A stretch of DNA of 64,000 nt from the NCBI RefSeq assembly GCF_021404465.1, contig NZ_JABFTT010000010.1:124001-188000 (forward strand). The letters run 5' to 3'. Below, piece by piece: positions 41,214-49,410 of this stretch. Position 1 is the first letter of the stretch; every line of letters begins with the position of its first letter. Both the position numbers and the translations under genes were made by a program. The notes under the pieces were generated by a model. That model saw only the letters and a list, made by a program, of their open reading frames with translations. It ran no database searches and was not told where the DNA came from. The DNA is from Billgrantia zhangzhouensis. Lineage in GTDB: Bacteria > Pseudomonadota > Gammaproteobacteria > Pseudomonadales > Halomonadaceae.

Positions 41214-44200
41214 ATGCAGGACGCTTCAGTAATGGTGCAACACAGTGATGACAGCGACCACCTGGCGCTATTCGGCCAGTTCTCGCTGGCGCTGGGTGAT
41301 GACGTTCTGACCCAGTTCAGCTACGACAAGGTCAAGGCGCTGCTGGTCTATCTGCTGCTTCATCAGCAACCCGTCAACCGGGCCAGTCTGGCCGAACTAC
41401 TGTGGCCCGACCAGGGGCTCTCCTCGGGGCGTACCAACCTGCGCCACGCGCTGCACTGCCTGCGCCAGTCGCTGGCCGAGCAGGCCGAGCAAGTGCTGGT
41501 CGTATCGCGCCAGACCATTGCCTTTCGTCGACCCGAGAGTTGGCGCTTCGACCTCCACGAGCTGCAGCTGCTGCTGGAAGGGGAGCAGGACGTCGCCACC
41601 CTCGAGCAGCTCCTGAAGCGCTATCGCGGCGACCTGGTGGAAGAGCTGCAGTTACCCGCCTGTACCGAATTCCAGCGCTGGCTGGTTCAGTTGCGCAACG
41701 AGTGGCGCCAGCGGGTCATCCGCTTCGCCGAGGGAGTGCTCGAGTGCAACGACGAAGTGCCCGATGCGCTGTTGCAGACGCTGGTCAGCCGCTTCTCCGG
41801 TTATGGTCCGTTCCATGAGCGCCTGGTGCGTCAGCTTGCCGAGCAGGGGCAACTGGCCGCCGCGCATGAGCAGTACAACACCTACCTGCAACTGCTGGCT
41901 CTCTCCGGCCAGCAGCCTGAGCCCAACTTCCTGCAACTGGCGCGCTACTGGTCGGATGGCAGCCCCGATCTGCAAAGCCTCTCGCCGCAAGGCGCCTTCT
42001 CGCGCACGTTGGCGGCCGGCAGCTCGCCGCTGCGCGAGGACGAGATCGAACAGCGACAGCTGTCGGTGATGGCGATCCGCCTGCGAGTCAAGGGGGAGTT
42101 CTCGGCTCGCGACGAGACCCGCGCCTGCCTGGCGCTGCAGATCGAACTGATGCGTTGGCTGGAGCAGCAGTGCCACCACCTGGGGGGGTTCTGGCTTCCC
42201 GGCGCCACCGGCGGGCTGGGGCTGGCCTGCTTCGGTACCCACGGTCCTGCGCATCAGTTGGCGGAACTGGTGGCACTCTACGAACACTGCCGGCGCGTGC
42301 TGCCCGATGAGGTGGCGCGCCACTGGAGCGGAGAGGACGAGCCGCCGCGCATCGAGCTGGCGGCCGGGCTCAACAGTGGCCGGGTGGTCTACCTGCCCGA
42401 GCGACAGTTGGTCGATCCGCTGGGTCAGGTGACCCAGGGTTCACTGGACCTGATGAGTGCCGCCGAAGGCAGCGAGTTGGTCATTTCTCAAGAGGCGAGC
42501 CAGCATATGCCGCCAGCGTTGGACCTGCAGCCGCGTCTCTCCTCGCGGCTGGTGGCGAGCGATGGCCGCGTGAGGCTGCGTGCACTGGTGCTGGGTCACA
42601 ACGAGGGCGGGCGCGATGCCATGCCGCCGAGCCTGGTCGGACGCGAGGCATCGCTACGCGTGCTGCGCGATGCCTTGGCGCGTGCCGGTATCGGCCTGCG
42701 CCAGAGTGTGCTGGTGCGGGGAGCGTCCGGTATGGGCAAGTCGGCGCTGATGGTTGGCTTCCGTCAGCTCGAGCTGAGTCGCGACGCGGCTATCTGCTGG
42801 CAGCCCACGACCCGCCTGTCGGTGCTGGAGCCCTACGGTGTCGCGCGCACGCTGCTGCGCTGGCGGCTGGGCGGAAAACTCGACCAGCACAGTCTCGAGG
42901 AACTGATCGCCCAGAGTGATCTCTCGCTGAGCCCCGAGCAGTTGGGCTTGCTGGAAGAGGCGCTGGGAGTCAAGGAGGCGACCGAGGTGGTGCAACTGGC
43001 CAAGAGCGGCGAGGCGGTCGACCTCGTCGTCGCCATGTTGTGCCGGGTCATCGAGCGCCAGGCCATCGAGCGCCCCCAGGTGCTGATGATAGATGACCTG
43101 CAGTGGCTCGATGAGCCTTCGTTCCGCGTGCTGGCCGGGCTACAGGCGCGCCTGCCGATCAACTGTGCCTTCATGCTGGTGGCCAGCCACCACGGTCGCG
43201 AGGCGCTGCCCACGCGCCTGCACTGGGATCAGCAGGTCACCTTGAGTCACCTCGATGCCATGCAGTCGTCGCGGCTGCTGTCGCAACTGGCCAGGCGCTA
43301 CCGGCTGCACCTGAGCCCGCGTCTGCGTGGCCAGATCATCGAGCGCTGCGATGGCGTACCACTTTACATGCAGGAGATCTGCCGGCGTCTGGAGATGGAC
43401 CGGCGCGAGGGGCGCAGCGTGCACCTCGACGAGCTTCCCCGAGGCTTGCTCGGCCTGCTGGCCGGGCGCATCGATCAGCTCGACGGCGATCGTGAGGTGG
43501 CGCATGTCGCCGCGGTACTGGGCCGCCGCTTCCGCCTCGATTTCCTGGCGGAGTGCAGCGGCTGGGACATGAACCAGCTCAACCGTGCCCTGGAGCAGAT
43601 GCGCCGGCTCGAGATCATCGAGCCCGCCGGGGGCGAGGGCGGCTGTCGAGAATACCAGTTCAGCCATCAGTTACTGCAGGAGGCGGCCTATCTCTCCTGT
43701 CCGCGCGATGTCCGGGTGCGCATTCATCGCCAGGTGGTCAGCCTCATCGAGGAGCGTTTCCCGATGTGGATCGGCCGGCACCCCGGTGATTTCGCCACCC
43801 ACCTGCGGCGCAGCGGACACTACGCTCGCGGAGCCCGCTACTTCGAGTTGGCGGCGCGCGAGGCGCTCAAGGTCAGTGCCAACCGTACCGCGCTGAAGAT
43901 GGCCGATTTCGGCCTCGCCAGCCTGCGTCACGTGGAGGACCAGGAAGAGCGCGAGATCAGCCTGCTGACGGTACGCGGCCAGGCCGCCTTCGCCCTTGAG
44001 GGCCATGGCTCGCCGACCGCCCACGAGAGTTTCGTCCGGGCCCGTGAACTACTGGTTCAACATGGCGGTTGTCAGGCCGAGGATGCCGAGGACCTTGAGC
44101 AGGCCTTCCTGGTCAAGTGGGGCCTGTGGGTCGGCTGCAGTCAGCGGCATGCGCATGCGGACGCCTTTTCGTTGGCCGCCAACCTGGCCAGCATTGCCGC

Positions 44201-45152
44201 CCGGCTCGAGGATCCGCGCTATCGGCGCCTGGCCGACTATGCTCGCGCCAACTGCGAATACTGGGCCGGGCGCATCGGCCAGGCCTACGAGCATCTCGAC
44301 GAGATCGCTCCGCTCAAGCAGCCGATGATGATCGAATGGCTGCCGTTCTCCGAGCACCCTCAGGTAGCTGCCGCTTGCTTCCAGGGCTGGGCCATCTGCC
44401 TGCGCGGCGACTACCGGCGTGCCGAGCAGCAGGTCGAGGCGGCGATTCGTCTGGCCGAACGGATCGGTCATCCGGGGTCGCGGGCGATGGCGCTGCTGTT
44501 TGCCGCTTCCCTCTACCGGCAGCTCGGCCATGTGCACCTGGCCGCGCGCCGCGCCGAGCAGGCCGTGGCTTTGACCGAGACGCCCGACCTCCATCTGTGG
44601 CAGGTATCGGCCCAGGGGATTCTCGGCTGGCGCCGAGCGCTGTCGGGCGACCGCGATGGACTGACCATGATGGAGTTGGCCCAGGAGGAGCTCGGCGAGA
44701 TTACCGGGCGCGACCGTTACCATCGCCCCACGCTGTGGTACAGCGATGCCTGCATGGCGCTGGATGAGCTCGCCAGGGCCGAAGATTACTTGGATCAGTG
44801 CCTGTTGATCGCTCGTGAGCGCAGTACGCTGTTCGTACCCGAGCTGGGTGTCCAGCTCGCCTGTATTCGCCATCGCCTCGGGCGCCCTGCGGATGAGGTG
44901 CGTCTGCTGGTGGAGCAGGCCCTGGAGTGCTCGCGCCTGCATGAGAACCGGCATCAGGAGCTATGTGCGCTGGAGGCCTGGCTGACGCTGGTCGACAAGC
45001 ATGACGAAGAGATACGCGAACAGTTCCGTGCGCTGCTCGACAGCGTGAGTCACAGTGATGCGCCGATCCTGATCCGTTGGCGCACGCTACTTGATCGGCA
45101 GTTGCCTCAGTCGCGCAGCGTGGCAGGGCGCGTGGCGGTCGGTAACGGCTAA
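41214..45152 (+). CDS. Very large BTAD / cyclase-like / STAND-ATPase / TPR regulator
   Basis: 1312 residues from this start (1317 from the ATG at 41199). I prefer 41214 because AGGG lies seven bases upstream; 41232 is also possible. In order: winged helix of the SARP type (about 20-105), bacterial transcriptional-activator TPR domain (110-250), a class III cyclase-like domain (280-460) lacking the catalytic aspartates, a STAND-type ATPase with Walker A GASGMGKS (503-510) and Walker B VLMIDDLQWLDE (623-634), then a long helical TPR-like region to the end. The N-terminal helix domain suggests DNA binding, with ATPase-driven signalling. Target and signal are unknown. It ends overlapping the convergent YkgJ gene by four bases. 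Confidence 0.8.
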   Translation: MQDASVMVQHSDDSDHLALFGQFSLALGDDVLTQFSYDKVKALLVYLLLHQQPVNRASLAELLWPDQGLSSGRTNLRHALHCLRQSLAEQAEQVLVVSRQTIAFRRPESWRFDLHELQLLLEGEQDVATLEQLLKRYRGDLVEELQLPACTEFQRWLVQLRNEWRQRVIRFAEGVLECNDEVPDALLQTLVSRFSGYGPFHERLVRQLAEQGQLAAAHEQYNTYLQLLALSGQQPEPNFLQLARYWSDGSPDLQSLSPQGAFSRTLAAGSSPLREDEIEQRQLSVMAIRLRVKGEFSARDETRACLALQIELMRWLEQQCHHLGGFWLPGATGGLGLACFGTHGPAHQLAELVALYEHCRRVLPDEVARHWSGEDEPPRIELAAGLNSGRVVYLPERQLVDPLGQVTQGSLDLMSAAEGSELVISQEASQHMPPALDLQPRLSSRLVASDGRVRLRALVLGHNEGGRDAMPPSLVGREASLRVLRDALARAGIGLRQSVLVRGASGMGKSALMVGFRQLELSRDAAICWQPTTRLSVLEPYGVARTLLRWRLGGKLDQHSLEELIAQSDLSLSPEQLGLLEEALGVKEATEVVQLAKSGEAVDLVVAMLCRVIERQAIERPQVLMIDDLQWLDEPSFRVLAGLQARLPINCAFMLVASHHGREALPTRLHWDQQVTLSHLDAMQSSRLLSQLARRYRLHLSPRLRGQIIERCDGVPLYMQEICRRLEMDRREGRSVHLDELPRGLLGLLAGRIDQLDGDREVAHVAAVLGRRFRLDFLAECSGWDMNQLNRALEQMRRLEIIEPAGGEGGCREYQFSHQLLQEAAYLSCPRDVRVRIHRQVVSLIEERFPMWIGRHPGDFATHLRRSGHYARGARYFELAAREALKVSANRTALKMADFGLASLRHVEDQEEREISLLTVRGQAAFALEGHGSPTAHESFVRARELLVQHGGCQAEDAEDLEQAFLVKWGLWVGCSQRHAHADAFSLAANLASIAARLEDPRYRRLADYARANCEYWAGRIGQAYEHLDEIAPLKQPMMIEWLPFSEHPQVAAACFQGWAICLRGDYRRAEQQVEAAIRLAERIGHPGSRAMALLFAASLYRQLGHVHLAARRAEQAVALTETPDLHLWQVSAQGILGWRRALSGDRDGLTMMELAQEELGEITGRDRYHRPTLWYSDACMALDELARAEDYLDQCLLIARERSTLFVPELGVQLACIRHRLGRPADEVRLLVEQALECSRLHENRHQELCALEAWLTLVDKHDEEIREQFRALLDSVSHSDAPILIRWRTLLDRQLPQSRSVAGRVAVGNG

Positions 45153-45442
45153 CCGCTTTGGCCTGACGTGCCGCATTCGAGGAGAGCGATTCGCTGCAGG
45201 GCCTCGGTGCGGCTCTGGCCGCACAGCTCGGTGTCGAAGGAGAAGCCCCCGCACACCTCGGGGCGGCGCGGGTCGCCGAACAGGCGGCACAGGTTGTGGG
45301 CATCGAGTTGAACGCAGCGGATTCCCGCCGGCTTGCCATGCGGCATGCCGGGTATCGGCGAACTGATCGACGGGGCGATGCAGCAGGCGCCGCAGCCGGG
45401 GCGACACGCCTCGGCCGCACCGGCGGCAGCTCGCTGGCTCAT
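45149..45442 (-). CDS. YkgJ-family cysteine-cluster protein
   Basis: 97 residues. Cysteines in CRPGCGACC, CVQLDAHNLCRLFGDPRRPEVCGGF and LC fit the UPF0153/YkgJ family, thought to bind a zinc or Fe-S centre. Its ATG overlaps the stop of the QueD-like gene by four bases (ATGA), making it the fourth gene of the queC-queE-queD unit. Its last bases overlap the end of the convergent large regulator. Biochemical role unknown; a link to queuosine or tRNA modification is suggested only by position. Confidence 0.8.
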   Translation of the reverse strand: MSQRAAAGAAEACRPGCGACCIAPSISSPIPGMPHGKPAGIRCVQLDAHNLCRLFGDPRRPEVCGGFSFDTELCGQSRTEALQRIALLECGTSGQSG

Positions 45443-46284
45443 GGCTTGGCCTCGGCGATGGCCCCCTTGTCGATTCCCTCGAAGGCCTGCACGCGTGTCG
45501 TCTTGCCGGTCTCTTCTGCTATTTGTTGAGCCAGCCAGGCGGCGATGTGCTCTATCGTGCTCGGTACGTTCATCACGATGCAGCGTTCCAGCGGTAACCG
45601 TATGTGGAAACGGCCCTGGCCGGCGCGGTAGCGGCTGGTCAGGCTGGGGCGAATTTCGGGTTCGACCTGGCGGACGATATCGCTCTTGTCGACCAAGTAG
45701 CGATCATTGAGGAAACCGGCCCATTGGGCCTCGAGCTCAGGGCAACGCTGGCCACGCTGCCAGACGTGCAGGCGCGAGCGGTGGCCGTGGGCAATGCGCT
45801 GGCAGTTGCCGGCGTGGTGCTTGAGGCCGTGACTATAGGTATAGGCAGCGCCGTCGATGGTCTCGGTCCGCAGGCGCAGGCGAATGTCGCTGATCCGAGG
45901 GGGAGGACGTTTCATCAACTCGCGGGCGAGGCGTTCGGCGAGCCGGTCGGGAGTGACCTCGGTCCAGGGCAGCAGGGTGAACGCCTGGCGTGGCGCACGC
46001 ACCTCCATGGCATAAGGGGCGGTGGTGCGTACGCAGAGCCCCTCGCTGCACTCACTGGTGGTGACGCCCGGCGCGCGGATTGGCACGAGCAACGTATGAT
46101 CGGCGCCTGCATCCAGGCGCGACTTGATCCATGGCTTGACTTCACCGAAGTCGAACAGCATGCCATCCTCGCCGAGCTCGCCGTCGAGTTCGGCGTCGAT
46201 GAACCAACTGACACCGGTCAGTCCGCGCTGCGGACACCACAGCGAAGCGTCGAGCTGGGTCAAGCGATTGACGAAGAGAGTCAT
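45439..46284 (-). CDS. queD: Duplicated 6-pyruvoyl-tetrahydropterin synthase/QueD-like protein
   Basis: 281 residues, more than twice a normal QueD (about 120). The C-terminal half carries the recognisable T-fold active site: YTYSHGLKHHAGNCQRIAHGHRS, with the zinc histidines and the Cys before RIAHGH, STIEHIAAWLAQQI and the late Glu in VQAFEGIDKG. The N-terminal half repeats the fold outline (LDASLWCPQRGLTGVSWFI... GMLFDFGEVKPWI) but the zinc histidines are gone. By position it supplies 6-carboxytetrahydropterin for QueE. The start ATG shares one base with the queE stop (TGATG). Confidence 0.75.
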   Translation of the reverse strand: MTLFVNRLTQLDASLWCPQRGLTGVSWFIDAELDGELGEDGMLFDFGEVKPWIKSRLDAGADHTLLVPIRAPGVTTSECSEGLCVRTTAPYAMEVRAPRQAFTLLPWTEVTPDRLAERLARELMKRPPPRISDIRLRLRTETIDGAAYTYSHGLKHHAGNCQRIAHGHRSRLHVWQRGQRCPELEAQWAGFLNDRYLVDKSDIVRQVEPEIRPSLTSRYRAGQGRFHIRLPLERCIVMNVPSTIEHIAAWLAQQIAEETGKTTRVQAFEGIDKGAIAEAKP

Positions 46285-46928
46285 CAGTCGATTCCCGTGA
46301 TCTTGTGGGTCTGTAGCGACAACCGCCACTGCGGATGGGCCAGGCAGTAGGCGAGAGTGGCGTCGAGGTGGCTGGCGTCGTCGCCCAAGGCCGTGGTATC
46401 CATGGGCTGCAGAAAGAAGTGCTGGAACGCGAGTTCGCTGAAGCGCTCGGGCAAGGCCTCCAACTGGGGATAGACCAGCTTGAGTTCGTCTCCTTCCGTA
46501 ATGACCAGTGGAGTGGCGGCCTTGGGGCTGACACACAGCCAGTCGATGCCCGCCGGAGCGGGCAGGGTGCCGTTGGTTTCCACCGCGACTTCGAAGCCGC
46601 ACGCATGCATGGCCTCGATCAGGGATTCGTCGAGTTGTAGCAACGGCTCTCCACCGGTGAACACCACGTAGGGCGTTGCCACGCCGCCCTCCGCTGGCCA
46701 CAGCCTCGCCAGGTGGTCCGCCAGCGCCTCGGCGGTGGCGAAGCGACCGCCGTGCTGGCCATCGGTGCCGATGAAATCGGTATCGCAGAAGCGGCAGGCG
46801 GCTTGGGCCCGGTCCTGCTCGCGTCCCGACCATAGATTGCAGCCACTGAAACGACAGAAGACGCTGGCGCGCCCGGTCCATGCGCCTTCTCCCTGCAGCG
46901 AGTAGAAGGCCTCCTTGACGTGATACAT
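46284..46928 (-). CDS. queE: 7-carboxy-7-deazaguanine synthase (radical SAM)
   Basis: 214 residues. It makes CDG from 6-carboxytetrahydropterin on the queuosine pathway. The N-terminus YHVKEAFYSLQGEGAWTGRASVFCRFSGCNLWSGRE contains the first radical-SAM cysteines, completed by CRFCDTDF; the spacing is the longer variant seen in some QueE proteins. Also present are VFTGGEPLLQLD and VAVETNGTLPAPAGIDWLCVSPK. Its ATG shares one base with the queC stop and its stop one base with the queD start, so the three are translationally coupled. Confidence 0.95.
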   Translation of the reverse strand: MYHVKEAFYSLQGEGAWTGRASVFCRFSGCNLWSGREQDRAQAACRFCDTDFIGTDGQHGGRFATAEALADHLARLWPAEGGVATPYVVFTGGEPLLQLDESLIEAMHACGFEVAVETNGTLPAPAGIDWLCVSPKAATPLVITEGDELKLVYPQLEALPERFSELAFQHFFLQPMDTTALGDDASHLDATLAYCLAHPQWRLSLQTHKITGID

Positions 46929-47689
46929 CAGACGCCATCTCCTGCTGATCCGCCGTTGTTGGCTTCGGGCTGCAGAAGGGCGGCTTCGGGCCGCTGTGCG
47001 GCGGTTTCGGGCCGCTGAGAATAGTACCCGAGGGGATCGGCCACGCCATTGGCGGCGAAGGCCGCAAGGCGCTCGCGGCAACTGCCGCAGCGACCGCAGG
47101 CAAGAGGCTCGCCGCGATAGCAGGTCCAGGTATTGGCGTAATCGAGCCCCATGGCCAGGCCATCGGCAAGAATCTCCGCCTTGCTCGAGCGCAGGTAGGG
47201 CGCATGGATCGCGACCGGCTCGAAGTTGGCGATACCGGCCACCGCGTTCATGGCTTCGACGAACTCGGGACGACAGTCGGGATAGAGCATGTGGTCGCCG
47301 CCGTGGGCGCCGTAGTCGACCCGTCTGGCCCCGATGTTCACCGCCTTGGCGATGGCCAGCGACAGCAGCACCATGTTGCGGTTGGGCACTACGGTGGCGG
47401 TGAGGTTCTCCTCGCCATAGTTGCCCTCGGGCATGTCGCGGCTGGTATCGGTCAGCGCCGAGTTGTCGATCAAGCCATGGATGGCGCGGATGTCCACCAC
47501 CTGGTGCGGCACGCCGAGTGCGGAGCACACACGGGCGGCGACTTCCAGCTCGCGGGCGTGACGCTGGCCGTAGTCGAAGGAGAGGGCGTGAACATCGCGG
47601 CCCTCGTTCAGGGCGCGATGGAGTACGGTGTAGGAATCCATGCCGCCGGAGTAGATCACCACGGTGGCGTTGGGGGAAACGTTGGGCAT
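46928..47689 (-). CDS. queC: 7-cyano-7-deazaguanine synthase
   Basis: 253 residues. It converts CDG to preQ0 with ATP and ammonia. The PP-loop [16 protein letters not shown] and the zinc cysteines in [25 protein letters not shown] are intact. The last 20 or so residues are a repeat-like tail ([20 protein letters not shown]) not usual in the family, encoded by three near-copies of an 18-base unit. The start is either 47689 (ATG, used) or a GTG at 47719 that has a purine run touching it. First gene of the que operon. Confidence 0.93.
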   Translation of the reverse strand: MPNVSPNATVVIYSGGMDSYTVLHRALNEGRDVHALSFDYGQRHARELEVAARVCSALGVPHQVVDIRAIHGLIDNSALTDTSRDMPEGNYGEENLTATVVPNRNMVLLSLAIAKAVNIGARRVDYGAHGGDHMLYPDCRPEFVEAMNAVAGIANFEPVAIHAPYLRSSKAEILADGLAMGLDYANTWTCYRGEPLACGRCGSCRERLAAFAANGVADPLGYYSQRPETAAQRPEAALLQPEANNGGSAGDGV

Positions 47690-47895
47690 AGTGGGACTCT
47701 GAGTCGGAGAATTTGTCACTCCGCCTTGGGCGGGCGCCGGGATCCGGTCCGGCGCGCGTCAGTCTACCGGTTGGGGCGAAGGCTGGCCAGGGCCTGTGGC
47801 AGTTGCTAGACTTTCCGCCCTCTCTATCTCAGCACTGCGTTTCGCCGACAGCGAAAATCGTGCAGCGCTGCATCGTCCTGACAACGGTGACCCAC

Positions 47896-49311
47896 ATGAA
47901 AGCTCCCGAACTGCTCTCCCCGGCGGGGACGTTCAAGAACATGCGCTATGCATTCGCTTATGGCGCCGACGCCGTGTATGCCGGCCAGCCTCGCTATTCG
48001 CTGCGTGTACGTAACAACGACTTCAAGCTCGATAACCTCCACCGCGGCATCGCCTACGCTCATGAGCGGGGCAAGCAGTTCTACGTGGCCTCCAACATCG
48101 CGCCGCACAACAGCAAGCTCAAGACCTACCTGCGCGACATGGAGCCGGTCATCGAGGCCGGCCCCGATGCGCTGATCATGTCCGACCCGGGATTGATCAT
48201 GATGATCCGCGAGCGCTGGCCCGAGCAGGTCATTCATCTCTCGGTGCAGTCCAACGTGGTCAACTGGGCGGCGGCGAAGTTCTGGCAGCAGCAGGGCATC
48301 AGCCGCATCATCCTGTCGCGGGAACTGTCGCTCGAGGAGATCGCCGAGATCCGCGCCGAGTGCCCGGACCTAGAGATCGAGACCTTCGTGCACGGTGCGT
48401 TGTGCATCGCCTATTCGGGTCGTTGTCTGCTTTCCGGTTATTTCAACCACCGCGATCCCAACCAGGGCACCTGCACCAACGCCTGTCGCTGGAAGTACAA
48501 CACCGTGGCCGCCGCCCAGGACGAGACCGGCGACCTGGTGCCGGCCAATTCCGCGGCCGCCCATGCGGCAAGCGGCGTGTGGACGCCTGGTCAGGGCGGG
48601 CTGATCGCTTCGGGCAGCGGCAGCGCGAACTACAGCACGGCGACGGCCGGCGGCGTGGAGGGGCAGGACGAGCTTTCGGCGCTGATCGAGGATGCCACCC
48701 GGCCGGGCGAGTTGATGCCGATCTTCGAAGACGAGCACGGTACCTACATCATGAACTCGAAGGACCTGCGCGCCGTGCAGCACGTGCCCAGGCTCACCGA
48801 GATGGGGATCACCTCGCTCAAGATCGAGGGGCGCACCAAGTCGCACTACTACGTGGCGCGCACCGCCCAGGTCTATCGTCGTGCCATCGACGATGCAATG
48901 GCCGGACGCCCCTTCGACATGCGCCTGATGGATGAACTCGACAACCTGGCCAACCGCGGTTACACCGAAGGGTTCTATCGTCGCCACGTCCACGACGAAT
49001 ACCAGAACTACGAGCGCGGCAATTCGGTCGGAGTGCACCAGCAGTTCGTCGGTGAGGTGACCGGCTACGATTCGGATCGTGGCATGCTGGAGATCGAGGT
49101 CAAGAACCGCTTCGAGGTCGGCGATGGCATGGAACTGATGCTGCCTGGCGGCAACCGGCGCTTCAAGCTCGAACACATCCAGGACAAGCGGGGCGAGTCG
49201 GTTCAGGCCGCTCCGGGCTCCGGTCATGTGGTGCGTATCCCGGTGCCGGGCGAGCCCATCGCGCCGGAGCGGATCGAGTTTGCCCTGCTGATGCGCGACC
49301 TGCACGGCTAG
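47896..49311 (+). CDS. trhP: U32-family tRNA hydroxylation protein
   Basis: 471 residues. The peptidase-U32 family core is clear: ELLSPAGTFKNMRYAFAYGADAVYAG, FVHGALCIAYSGRCLLSGYFNHRDPNQGTCTNACRWKY with the Fe-S-type cysteines, and DEHGTYIMNSKDLRA. E. coli TrhP (YegQ) is needed for prephenate-dependent 5-hydroxyuridine at U34 of tRNAs. Compared with E. coli it has a longer Ala/Gly/Ser-rich segment at about 215-260. ATG at 47896 aligns with the family; the long upstream frame is a shadow over the queC start. It is divergent from the que operon and ends at a terminator. Confidence 0.93.
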   Translation: MKAPELLSPAGTFKNMRYAFAYGADAVYAGQPRYSLRVRNNDFKLDNLHRGIAYAHERGKQFYVASNIAPHNSKLKTYLRDMEPVIEAGPDALIMSDPGLIMMIRERWPEQVIHLSVQSNVVNWAAAKFWQQQGISRIILSRELSLEEIAEIRAECPDLEIETFVHGALCIAYSGRCLLSGYFNHRDPNQGTCTNACRWKYNTVAAAQDETGDLVPANSAAAHAASGVWTPGQGGLIASGSGSANYSTATAGGVEGQDELSALIEDATRPGELMPIFEDEHGTYIMNSKDLRAVQHVPRLTEMGITSLKIEGRTKSHYYVARTAQVYRRAIDDAMAGRPFDMRLMDELDNLANRGYTEGFYRRHVHDEYQNYERGNSVGVHQQFVGEVTGYDSDRGMLEIEVKNRFEVGDGMELMLPGGNRRFKLEHIQDKRGESVQAAPGSGHVVRIPVPGEPIAPERIEFALLMRDLHG

Positions 49312-49343
49312 CCACCCGGGGTTTCGACCAAAAGTGATCGAAT

Positions 49344-49370
49344 GAGGGCGGCCAGCAGGCCGCCCTCTTT
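49344..49370 (+). terminator. Terminator of trhP
   Basis: GAGGGCGGCC and GGCCGCCCTC, a 10-base stem with an AGCA loop, then TTT. It begins 32 bases after the stop and may serve the convergent GGDEF gene too. Confidence 0.75.
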
Positions 49371-49410
49371 GCGCTTCGACGCTCTCTCGGGAGTGTGCCG
49401 GATCAGTCGC

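Noticed and set aside
45439..47205. 588-codon minus-strand frame that would extend the QueD-like gene upstream
   Set aside because: The upstream half overlaps queE and queC out of frame; the ATG at 46284 overlapping the queE stop is the coherent start.
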